NCBI GenBank assembly: GCA_022706625.1 | Contig: JAKJCD010000053.1 | Coordinates: 1-10,794, forward strand | Source: Bacillota bacterium | Lineage (GTDB): Bacteria > Bacillota > Clostridia > Peptostreptococcales > Anaerovoracaceae | DNA: 10,794 nucleotides | Direction of reading: 5' to 3' | In this document: piece after piece, positions 1 through 7,800 of the stretch | How positions within the stretch are numbered: the first letter of the stretch is position 1 | Layout of the letters: every line of letters starts with the position of its first letter | Notes under the pieces: generated by a model | What the model saw: only the letters and a program-made list of their open reading frames with translations | Database searches by the model: none | What the model was told of the DNA's origin: nothing | Position numbers and translations under genes: made by a program

Positions 1-1108
1 TTAGTATGCGGCCTGGTACTAAAGTATCAATTAAGGGGACATGCTTGAGGGCTTTCAGGTTCTGCCCAAAGGAAAAAACGACTGAAATAAGAGATAATAA
101 AATCATCAGAGATGCAGTAAAACGGCGTTTATCCCATTCAGAATTCTTTCGATAAACTAAAAGATAAACCAACCAACCCAAAGGAATCGCCGTCAAAGTA
201 GAAACATTGAAACTAAGAATTGCTTGCCTCCACGGTAAAAACCATCGAAGTGTTGCAGAATAGGTTATGGTCGCTCCTTCTAAGAGGTAGGGGACTCCGG
301 GTGCTTCATAACTTGTGATTCCAACGGTCCACCAAAAGCCACATAACAGTGCAGCAAGTCCCATGGAGATCCCCAGCATCAAATAAGATTTAAAACGGAT
401 CCTACCGGTTAGGGCGAAAGGGAATGCTGTAATAGCAATCATCAGCCCGATCATGAAAGCATGCATTGCATGACCCAATATCAGCAATGCAGTAAGGATG
501 GCAATATTAAAAAAACTGGTCGCCCTCGGTTCCAATAAAAAATTTATCACAAAAAGTAAAAGCCAGGGAGTAAGCATATAGATCATACCCTGAGCATAAG
601 CCCCGGCTTGAAATAAATGCATGGAAAGGTTAGCCTGTAGACAGTAAACAGGAATAGAAAACAACCCGTACCAATGGCCTACAAAACGACGACTGACAGC
701 CCAGACTCCTAAGCCCCCTACGCTTAGAGAAAGGAAACAATACCATTTGACAGTAAGCATCAAATTACCTGTCAAGATTTGAATAATGGCCATGGTGACA
801 TAACCAAGGGGGGCATAGTACTGCATCATCGTAGACCCGTTGTACCAGAAAGGGCACCAAGATGGGAACTCAAGGTTTCGATAGTGTTCAGCCAGATATA
901 CCACCTTCGTAAGGTGACCTGGGCCGTCCACTGTGGAGCTCAGTAGAGGTGCTTCAGCAGCAGCAAGGTTGGAAAAAGCAGCGATAGCGGATGCGGTGCA
1001 AAGCAACAAGGCTAAAATCAACTCCAGCGTAAACAGCTTCCCGGGGAACAGACGATTTGCCCATATACCTGTCTTGGTCTGAACTTTGTCTTCCAACCGT
1101 CCCTGCAT
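1..1108 (-). CDS. Large multi-membrane protein, GT-C-like / PF10131-like, 3' end outside window (partial)
   Basis: An open frame starts with ATG at 1108 and stays open for 369 codons to the left edge, so the C terminus is missing. One membrane helix (about residues 27-49) is followed by an outside loop with the motif D61-G-P-G-H65-L-x-K, then W-Y-N-G and Y-Y-A-P. Several more membrane helices follow. The same motif order (D-x-x-G-H-L-x-K, WYNG, YWAPLPYY) occurs in the 1030-residue protein encoded at 4871-7963, so the two membrane regions appear homologous, in the family Pfam calls 6-pyruvoyl-tetrahydropterin-synthase-related membrane protein. This copy has no PTPS-like domain before its first helix. 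The topology and the Asp in the first outer loop suggest a GT-C polyprenyl-phosphate-sugar-dependent transferase; this is inference. It begins 6 bases after the preceding glycosyltransferase gene, so it probably belongs to the same operon. It could instead be a flippase or polymerase partner. Confidence 0.85.
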   Translation of the reverse strand, partial: MQGRLEDKVQTKTGIWANRLFPGKLFTLELILALLLCTASAIAAFSNLAAAEAPLLSSTVDGPGHLTKVVYLAEHYRNLEFPSWCPFWYNGSTMMQYYAPLGYVTMAIIQILTGNLMLTVKWYCFLSLSVGGLGVWAVSRRFVGHWYGLFSIPVYCLQANLSMHLFQAGAYAQGMIYMLTPWLLLFVINFLLEPRATSFFNIAILTALLILGHAMHAFMIGLMIAITAFPFALTGRIRFKSYLMLGISMGLAALLCGFWWTVGITSYEAPGVPYLLEGATITYSATLRWFLPWRQAILSFNVSTLTAIPLGWLVYLLVYRKNSEWDKRRFTASLMILLSLISVVFSFGQNLKALKHVPLIDTLVPGRIL

Positions 1109-1109
1109 A

Positions 1110-1121
1110 TCAGATCACCGA
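1110..1121 (-). promoter_or_regulatory. Ribosome binding site overlapping the preceding stop codon
   Basis: The minus strand reads CGGTGATCTGAT directly before the ATG at 1108. GGTGATC matches the 3' half of the full anti-Shine-Dalgarno complement AAGGAGGTGATC at the right distance. The TGA stop of the upstream glycosyltransferase (1115-1117) lies inside it. This arrangement supports the start at 1108 and suggests translational coupling. Confidence 0.6.
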
Positions 1122-1882
1122 AGGCCCTTTATCTTCTTCAGCCGCAACGCCAGCAGTATGCTGCGGAATGCGGTTTTTAAAACCGACATCTTGCTTGCCC
1201 CAATTTTATGATCATAGCGCAGCTTAAAGGGGATTTCTGAAAAGACGGCTCCACAGCGATAAAGCTTGTACAATAGCTCTACCATGCAGGTAAACCCGCT
1301 CTCTTCAACAAGCTTGTCCCCATATCTTTCTGATGCTGCAAGCAGTATTTCCCGGGCATACAGGCGGTAGCCGCAGGTGTAATCCCTTACACCCGGCACC
1401 CTGAGCAATATTGAAAAAATGAATCTTGCGCCCTGACTCATAAGGAGGCGCATCCCGGAAACGCCCCTTACCTCTGCCCCATCCCTGTATCTTGAGGCTA
1501 TCGCAACGTCGGCTCCGTCTCTATAAGCGCAGTCAAGCATATCCGAAATGTAAAATGGATCCTGCGTATTATCGCAATCCATAAGGCACATATACTGGCT
1601 GTCCGGACATTGTGATAAAAAATGGTTTATACCGGTTTTCATTGCCTCCCCCAGCCCTCTGTTTTGATGGTGGCTAACCAGCGTGAAATCCGTCTCTTCT
1701 TTTTCTATACGTTCCGCTATCTCACTTGTCCTATCACTGCTGCCGTCGTCGACTACGACTACATGCAGCTTGAGACCGTATTTATTTGAAAGGGTGTCCC
1801 TCTGCGCCTTCCATTTCGAAAACAGTGTCTCAATGTTTTCTTGCTCGTTATATGCGGGCAATACCACTGTCAGACTATTCAT
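1115..1882 (-). CDS. Family 2 glycosyltransferase, dolichol-phosphate-mannose-synthase-like
   Basis: The 255-residue protein has a GT-A fold glycosyltransferase pattern: V-V-L-P-A-Y-N-E at 6-13, D-D-G-S-S-D at 45-50 (nucleotide binding), N-R-G-L-G at 74-78, the metal-binding D102-x-D104 followed by T-Q-D-P, an A-S-R-Y segment near 129-132, and G-Y-R-L-Y at 171-175. These match enzymes that move a sugar from a nucleotide donor to a polyprenyl phosphate on the inner face of the membrane (DPM1/GtrB class). There is no clear C-terminal membrane segment; the tail is short and basic, as in the soluble, membrane-associated DPM1 type. The ATG at 1882 lies within the end of the previous gene (8-base overlap, ATGAATAG), so the two are probably translated together. 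A polyprenyl-P-sugar product would be a natural donor for the GT-C-like membrane proteins in this operon. The sugar cannot be told from sequence. Confidence 0.92.
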   Translation of the reverse strand: MNSLTVVLPAYNEQENIETLFSKWKAQRDTLSNKYGLKLHVVVVDDGSSDRTSEIAERIEKEETDFTLVSHHQNRGLGEAMKTGINHFLSQCPDSQYMCLMDCDNTQDPFYISDMLDCAYRDGADVAIASRYRDGAEVRGVSGMRLLMSQGARFIFSILLRVPGVRDYTCGYRLYAREILLAASERYGDKLVEESGFTCMVELLYKLYRCGAVFSEIPFKLRYDHKIGASKMSVLKTAFRSILLALRLKKIKGLR

Positions 1883-3260
1883 TGTTCACTCTCTTTCTTA
1901 TGGTTCTGGACATTTTGGTCAAAAAACGAAAATCTTTTTTTATGACTTGCTTTATGCTTCTGATTTCTTCTCCAAAAGTCAGTGTCCTCCACATGCTCTC
2001 ACCCTTGATGCTGTTTATGATGCCGGCAAAGCGGATCCAAAACACAACAAAGTTGAAGACCGGAAGTATAAAAATCAGATACCATTTCGATTTATAATAC
2101 TTTTTTACATCTTTGACCGATGCAAGGTACATCCACACATTTATAAAAAACAAGAAGGCTGAAAGCACATAAAGCAGATAAATAGCTATAACCGCACCTA
2201 TGACAAGATACATGGGATAATTCAGAAAAATAAGAAAAACAATCGCAAAATACCATATCATGCGAGGAAATGCAAAGGTATGATCATACAGAAGCACGCG
2301 GATCATGAAGTTTCTGAAAAAATCTCTGAGAATGTGAAGGCTGTCTTTCAGAAACATGTGGGAAACCTCTATTTCGCCCCGTTGCCAACGTTGCCTCTGC
2401 GTATACAGCTTGCTACCGCTTTCTATGGGGTCCACGAAGAAAAAAGCGTTTTCACAGAGCTTTATGCCCTTATCGAAGAGCTTCCTCATCTGGAAGGTTA
2501 CTTGAGTGTCTTCACTGACGGTCAGCACATTGTACATTTGAGATTTCAATATTGCTGATTTTCGAAAAGCAGAAAAAGCACCGGCTATGGTGTAGACGCT
2601 GTCTAATTCCGATTCAAAATTCCTTCCCGCCAAAAATGACTGGCAGTACTCGAAGAATTCACAGCGCCGGATCATTCTCATCATAAACCCTTCGGTATCC
2701 TCGATTTCATCGATATCCGTAAGTACGGTACCCGTCAAGCAATCTACTTCCTTCTCCCTCTCAAAGCGAGTCACTATATTCTTTATGGCTTCCGGATGCA
2801 GCCTCCCGTCGCTGTCGATATGTATGATGTATTTCCCCTCGCTGTTAAACAGTGCCATATTCAGGGCTTTCGCCTTCCCCTGGCCGGAGTTTAGCCAGGT
2901 GATGGACATATCCTTAGACCTTGACTGATACTCGGTATAAACACCGAAGCTGTTGTCGGTGCTCTCATTGTTTATTAACAGGATGTCTATAAGCCTATTA
3001 GGATAATTAGAGCTTCTTATCGCATCAAGGCATTTTTCTAAAGTGTCTTCGGAATTATAGACAGGTACTATCAAAGTTATTTCGGGTAAATATTTTATTT
3101 CCGTCTTTTTCTTTCCAAAGACCTCTCTTAGTTTCTTATTCAGCACAATGAAGAAGCCTCCTATGGCCGGTATTATCTCTACCATCAGAGGGATGATGAT
3201 CCAGGCCATCCAAAAGATGAGTTCCCTGCCTAATCTAATCAGCAATATTTGTATTTCCAT
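1875..3260 (-). CDS. Membrane family 2 glycosyltransferase of the XrtG-associated, processive type
   Basis: An N-terminal hydrophobic region is followed by a cytoplasmic GT2 catalytic domain and several C-terminal membrane helices. Numbered from the possible GTG at 3272, the protein is 465 residues and the key sites are I-V-P-V-Y-N at 68-73, D153-S-D155 (metal and donor binding), S-E254-D255 (catalytic base region) and Q292-R-Q-R-W296. A QxxRW motif with flanking helices is the signature of processive enzymes such as cellulose, hyaluronan and poly-GlcNAc synthases. TIGRFAM describes a GT2 clade that sits beside XrtG in Gram-positive bacteria, and this gene directly follows xrtG. I prefer ATG at 3260 (461 residues): the AAGGTGG at 3273-3279 directly abuts the GTG at 3272 and could not serve it, and an in-frame TAA lies upstream. 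It overlaps xrtG by 26 bases. The polymer made is unknown. Confidence 0.92.
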   Translation of the reverse strand: MEIQILLIRLGRELIFWMAWIIIPLMVEIIPAIGGFFIVLNKKLREVFGKKKTEIKYLPEITLIVPVYNSEDTLEKCLDAIRSSNYPNRLIDILLINNESTDNSFGVYTEYQSRSKDMSITWLNSGQGKAKALNMALFNSEGKYIIHIDSDGRLHPEAIKNIVTRFEREKEVDCLTGTVLTDIDEIEDTEGFMMRMIRRCEFFEYCQSFLAGRNFESELDSVYTIAGAFSAFRKSAILKSQMYNVLTVSEDTQVTFQMRKLFDKGIKLCENAFFFVDPIESGSKLYTQRQRWQRGEIEVSHMFLKDSLHILRDFFRNFMIRVLLYDHTFAFPRMIWYFAIVFLIFLNYPMYLVIGAVIAIYLLYVLSAFLFFINVWMYLASVKDVKKYYKSKWYLIFILPVFNFVVFWIRFAGIINSIKGESMWRTLTFGEEIRSIKQVIKKDFRFLTKMSRTIRKRVNNE

Positions 3261-3837
3261 AAGTGAAAACACCCACCTTCTGCCTTATTACATGGGAACG
3301 CGTAAAAACATAAAAATACAGCACTATAGAAAACAGATAGAATATCAGCCGTCCGAAGATAGTATGGGCAAAATAAAATATCTCGTTTCCGAAATAAAAA
3401 ATCAGCAGGCATATGATAAACAGCCTTAGTACATTAGCTATGAAGATGCCCAGGACGCCTGCGATATTAATGATGAGCTTTTCTGCGGTATTGTAAAGCG
3501 GAAAAAACCACAGCAGTGAACTGAAAGCCATTATTTCCACTATTCCCGAGCACTCATAGTCTATGACCAGTGAAACGCTGGTGGTATCTTTAGGAATGAA
3601 TAGAATAAAATATTTGTAGTAGGAGTCATACATATTGAATGTATCCCCCAAAACCCCGGCTGCAGCCGTAACTGCCATGCTTAGCGGGCGCAGCAAAAGA
3701 GGTTGAAGGAAGATCATCAGGAAAAAGAACAGACATACGCTGCCAAGAACGAACTTGAAAAAATGCAGCTTTGCCCGCCCGAATACTGACAGCAAATAGA
3801 TCCATATCATGACCAATGCTATTTTGAGAATAAGCAT
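3235..3837 (-). CDS. xrtG: Exosortase family protein XrtG
   Basis: The 200-residue protein is almost entirely hydrophobic, with roughly six membrane helices. It has the three conserved exosortase/archaeosortase residues in order and context: Cys96 in Y-E-C-S-G-I, Arg138 in N-V-L-R-L-F, and His158 in F-A-H-T-I-F-G-R. Exosortases are proposed to cut C-terminal sorting tails just outside the membrane through the Cys thiol and transfer the protein to an acceptor. The short length, the Gram-positive context and the neighbours (a Firmicu-CTERM-like substrate just upstream, a GT2 just downstream, a PTPS-related protein in the same run) match the XrtG group. ATG at 3837 has AAAAGGA at 3847-3853 as its ribosome binding site, inside the last codons of the upstream substrate gene (6-base gap). 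Family assignment is strong; the biochemical acceptor is unknown. Confidence 0.93.
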   Translation of the reverse strand: MLILKIALVMIWIYLLSVFGRAKLHFFKFVLGSVCLFFFLMIFLQPLLLRPLSMAVTAAAGVLGDTFNMYDSYYKYFILFIPKDTTSVSLVIDYECSGIVEIMAFSSLLWFFPLYNTAEKLIINIAGVLGIFIANVLRLFIICLLIFYFGNEIFYFAHTIFGRLIFYLFSIVLYFYVFTRSHVIRQKVGVFTYGNTNIAD

Positions 3838-3843
3838 ACTTTG

Positions 3844-4890
3844 TTATCCTTTTCCGTTGTTTAAGGAAGACCTTTTTTTATATGTAATGCCCGCAACTGA
3901 CAGTATTGCTATACCTGCGGTTATTGCGATACCTATCGGGTAACCGGTCCCGGCTCCAACACAGCTGACAGATTGCTTCCCGAGCTTTTTGATCTCCATT
4001 GTTATATCCATTATCCCATCGGGCTGATTTGAAATAGTCGAAAGCGGAATATATAACTCGGCTTCGATAAGCTTCCCGTTGTTGAGGGTCATAAAACCGG
4101 ATCCTACAGAAACATTAGCTTGGCGTACAGAAAATGATTTAATACCGCTGTAACCCCAGCCGGCTTCAGGAATCATCCTTTCTTCCGGCTCATTGCCCGG
4201 ATCCGGATAATCATCCCCTTGCATATCCGCTTCTTCTTCGGTGTCCACATTACTATCGCTATCCCCTAAAGCATCTCTTTCGGTTTCGGTCTCGGTCTCG
4301 GTTTCAGGCACGGACTCCGCTGCAACTTCGGTCTCGGTTTGTGTTTCGGCTTCTGCATCGTTATCTGTATCTGTTTCGGTATCTGACTCCTGCATAACAT
4401 CCGTATAAGCCGTATCGCTTATACCGGTCGATTCATTCTCAAAGCTTTCCGCTCTTTCTGCTGAATCCTCTTTTCCCCCGGTGCTTCGCTCTTCATCCTC
4501 CGTGACCGGACTTTCGGTCTCATTTTTTTTCTCATCCTCTAAATCGCTATTATAAAGGTTGAAGCTGGGATCCTCAGCCAATTGATAATCGCCTATCCCG
4601 AGATTTGTTGTGACCCTTATGTATAAACTGCTTATGCTATGATTGAACTGTGAGGCAAAAATAACATGCACATAAATATTGGCCTCGTCCCTAAAAAGTG
4701 AAACGTGGTTTATTTTGTGCGGCGGAGGATTATTCCCCTTGTAAACCTGAGTATGAGGCTTGTCATCCCAATCATCGTAGTATCCGTCTATTGAAATAAG
4801 ACCGAAGTCGGCATACACTGCCGATGCAGGCGCCAGGATCAGCATTAAAATAAAAAATATCATTAATACTCTAATTCGTTGTTTTTTCAT
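3844..4890 (-). CDS. Secreted acidic protein with Firmicu-CTERM-like sorting tail, probable XrtG substrate
   Basis: With ATG at 4890 the product has 348 residues. It has a signal peptide (basic M-K-K-Q-R, hydrophobic core, likely cut after V-Y-A27). Next is a mature start I-D-G-Y-Y-D-D-W-D-D resembling the opening of CBM9/DOMON-like beta-sandwich domains. A very acidic Glu/Thr/Asp-rich stretch covers about 113-237, then comes a second beta-rich part with A-E-L-Y-I-P-L-S. The C-terminal tail is C310-V-G-A-G-T-G-Y-P, a hydrophobic helix, then K-K-R-S-S. This motif, helix and basic end is the layout of exosortase sorting signals, here most like Firmicu-CTERM. The gene lies immediately upstream of xrtG. 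A GTG at 4899 also fits the frame, but AAGGGG at 4899-4904 sits 8 bases before the ATG and overlaps the GTG. The start overlaps the upstream gene by 20 bases. The ligand or job of the mature protein is unknown. Confidence 0.87.
   Translation of the reverse strand: MKKQRIRVLMIFFILMLILAPASAVYADFGLISIDGYYDDWDDKPHTQVYKGNNPPPHKINHVSLFRDEANIYVHVIFASQFNHSISSLYIRVTTNLGIGDYQLAEDPSFNLYNSDLEDEKKNETESPVTEDEERSTGGKEDSAERAESFENESTGISDTAYTDVMQESDTETDTDNDAEAETQTETEVAAESVPETETETETERDALGDSDSNVDTEEEADMQGDDYPDPGNEPEERMIPEAGWGYSGIKSFSVRQANVSVGSGFMTLNNGKLIEAELYIPLSTISNQPDGIMDITMEIKKLGKQSVSCVGAGTGYPIGIAITAGIAILSVAGITYKKRSSLNNGKG
4275..4390. repeat. Degenerate hexanucleotide repeat encoding Glu-Thr dipeptides
   Basis: On the minus strand, GAAACC/GAGACC-type units recur, with a clean run at about 4278-4305 and looser copies at about 4327-4352 and 4366-4386. 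They encode E-T-E-T-E-T-E-T and related stretches in the acidic segment of the substrate protein. Such simple repeats can change length by slippage in steps of two residues without breaking the frame. Confidence 0.75.
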
Positions 4891-7800
4891 TTTTAACACC
4901 CCTTTTTCGGCTCATGGCATAGGCAAGTACTGTTATCCCCAGGATTCCTGAAATGCCGGTTATCATCCCCTGGGCCGGATACGGATAGGCCATCTTGATC
5001 TTCGTATGAGGTTCTTTTATAACCAGCAGGTTATTGCGGTTCTCAAATGCCTGATCGCTTTGGAAGATATCCTGAAAGCCTATAGTCGTATTGATTTCTC
5101 CGCCGGGAGAATCGATAATTATCGTATCCTTTGCATACTGTACAGTCAATGGAATTATTTTTCGCTCCGGCAGCTTGTTTTGTTCAAAACCTGTCAAATC
5201 ACCCATAAGCCCAATGATGATTTTATCATTGGTTTCAATGCCGTGAAACAGAAAGTTATATCCTATTATGAGAATATTGCTGTGGCCGGCAGTGCCGATA
5301 AAAGGCAACTCCTTATTCTGAAACCAGGAATAGCCGAAAATGCTGTCAAGATTATCAAGATAAACCGTGTTCCACTCCTGATAGGTCTCTTTAAAAGGCA
5401 TGGCATCATAGATTTTCCCCTTATATATAAGTTCCGGGTAACGGTTGGTAAAGCTAACGGGCTGGGCGGTCACCCCCAAAAAAGTCATACGGTTGGTAAC
5501 CGGGTCCGCAGGTATGCGGTTCATATCGATGATGACCTTGACTCCTGCATCAGCTATTTCTATAAGCAGCTCTTCAGCAGCTTTCTTGTCGTTATAGGTG
5601 AACGCCGAAAGATAGATCATCTTATATTTCTTAAGCTTTTCCTGGCTGTAATCCAGGATGTTGTCACTGGTCCCTTCCTCAAATATAGGGAATTCAAAGG
5701 AAATCAAATCAGCCGCTGCGCCTATAGCCAGTCCTTCGTAATCCGTGGCCACTCCAAAAGATTTAGGTGTGTCTCTTTTAAAAATATAAGCATAGTTGGT
5801 TTCTTTTCTTAATGTGTATTTCGAGGCTGAGGCGGCGCTAATCAATGCATCAAGGGTCATCTTTGCACGTTCTACCTGTTCTTTGTGTACGAGAACAGTA
5901 TCATCTCCCATTTCGATACTTCTGTCAAAGAGGTAGTGATAAAACCCTCTTTCCAAAGCTGTATTCAGCATCATGATATTGTGCGCCGTGGACGCTCCCT
6001 GCCAGGCCCAGCCGTAAGTATACCGCCTTCTCGGTTCTTCGGTGGATATCCCAAAGGAGGGATATGAACCGAAGGCGCTTACATCCAGCAGGGATATTCT
6101 CTGATTTGCCATTGCTTTTGCCTCCTGCAGCGTATAAGACATTATTGCCGGTGCTCTTGAATGATACCTTTGAAGGTTCAGCGACGGGAAACTGTCCAGT
6201 ATCAATATGAAGGCAATTACAATAAGAACATATCTTCTGCATTTTTTCCATTCCAGCATCGAAAAGAAAAATATGGTATACACAATTGGTGTAAACCGGG
6301 TCATCCAGAGCAGTTGATTAAGCGGAAGCTTTTCCAGCAGAGGCACAACCAGCGGAAGGGTACCCAGAAATACAAGAATTACTGTTAAAAATCCGCAGCG
6401 GCTTTTTTTATCAGCCCAAAACAGCCCCGTAACCGAAACAGACAGTATGGATATCCCAAAGTAGAACAGTTCATACAACCCACGGTCACGCAGTGCGGGG
6501 TTTAAAGAAATTGAAGCAGGGGTGCTGAGCGCCCGCATTACCTCTGCGGTAGCTGAAGCATCCATGCTCATGAGTCCGCCCTGGAGAGCCGGATAAAGCC
6601 AGAAGCCGCAAAGAGCAAAGGATAAAAGCATAAACAAAATCATGTAAAAGCTCTCTGACGCCCGCTTCTGACTTATGCTGTATATTAATAGCAGGATAAA
6701 TGTGGTTATCCCAATCATCGCCGCTATCATTACGTGGCAAAGGATGATCATGCACATGATCATCACTACAGGGACAACAGTCCATTTCTTTCTGTGTTCG
6801 ACAAATTGCCATATGAAAAAAAATAAATAAGGCAGGAATATGGCTACTACCATACGGGGGAGATTGCCTTCCACAAAAAATACTCTGATATTATCAGGTA
6901 AAAGGAACCACATTATCCCAAGAAACGTGCAAAACATAAGACGTTTGTATGCAATTCCCCACAATAGCCAGCCCGTCCCCCCCACGATGAATGCAAATGA
7001 GATGAAAGCCAGATAAGAAACCAGCGCATCTCCCCCGACCATGAACTGCAATGCGGCCAGTAAATAATAAGGAAGAGGGGCCCAATAACGAAAAGGCTGA
7101 AGTCCGTTATACCAGAGGTCTGTATAAAGAGGATAATAGTCCCCATTTTTAATACTATTGTACAGCAGATCGGATTTAAACAGATGTCCGTAAATATCTG
7201 CCCCCGAAGGATAAGCACCGGTGTCATACAGATAAAAGGAGATCGCCGCCCCGCAAATAACCAAAAGTGCAAAGCATAAAATTAAACGGTATGTATAAAA
7301 CCTAATCTGCAGTTTTGTATCCTGGCAGGATCCGCTTGTATGGATTTCGATGGCTGTCTGTTGACCCGCGGCAGGTATATTAATACTCTCCTCGTGTTCG
7401 TGTCCTGGATCGGCAGGCTGCGCTGTCGTTTTTTCTTCAGCTGGTACTGTTGCATCAGTTTTGGGCGCCTTATGTCCCGGATTCCTTGTATTTAATTCAA
7501 AATCCGACATTAAACGGGATACTGACTGAGAAACTATATCTGCCATAAGCAGTCCGGAGATATTTACTCTTTTACCGTCAACGATGAGACCTTGACCTGC
7601 GCAGACGTCAGTCACAATGTAAGCCCTCACAAGGCTCTCGCTTATTTCGAGCTTCTCAAGAGGCACATCGATAAAATTCAAACTATCTCTGATCAGGTGA
7701 AAAAAAACTATCCCCGTATTCTCAAGAGTCGGTTCAAGTTTATCGAAAGGCGGCAGCATCTCTAAAGGCTTGTTTGTATATCTTTCTACGACTGTTGTTA

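Noticed and set aside
1683..2162. 159-codon plus-strand open frame across the two glycosyltransferase genes
   Set aside because: It is antisense to conserved catalytic motifs of two genuine glycosyltransferases and spans their junction.
5006..5812. 268-codon plus-strand open frame
   Set aside because: It lies wholly opposite the 1030-residue protein gene, whose domains, start site and operon context are convincing; the plus-strand product has no recognisable motif.
6743..6764. Near-perfect palindrome (10-base arms, GATGATCATG and CATGATCATC, two-base centre)
   Set aside because: It lies inside the membrane-protein gene and is explained by runs of Met and Ile codons (ATG ATC) in a transmembrane helix; no sign of an operator or insertion target.
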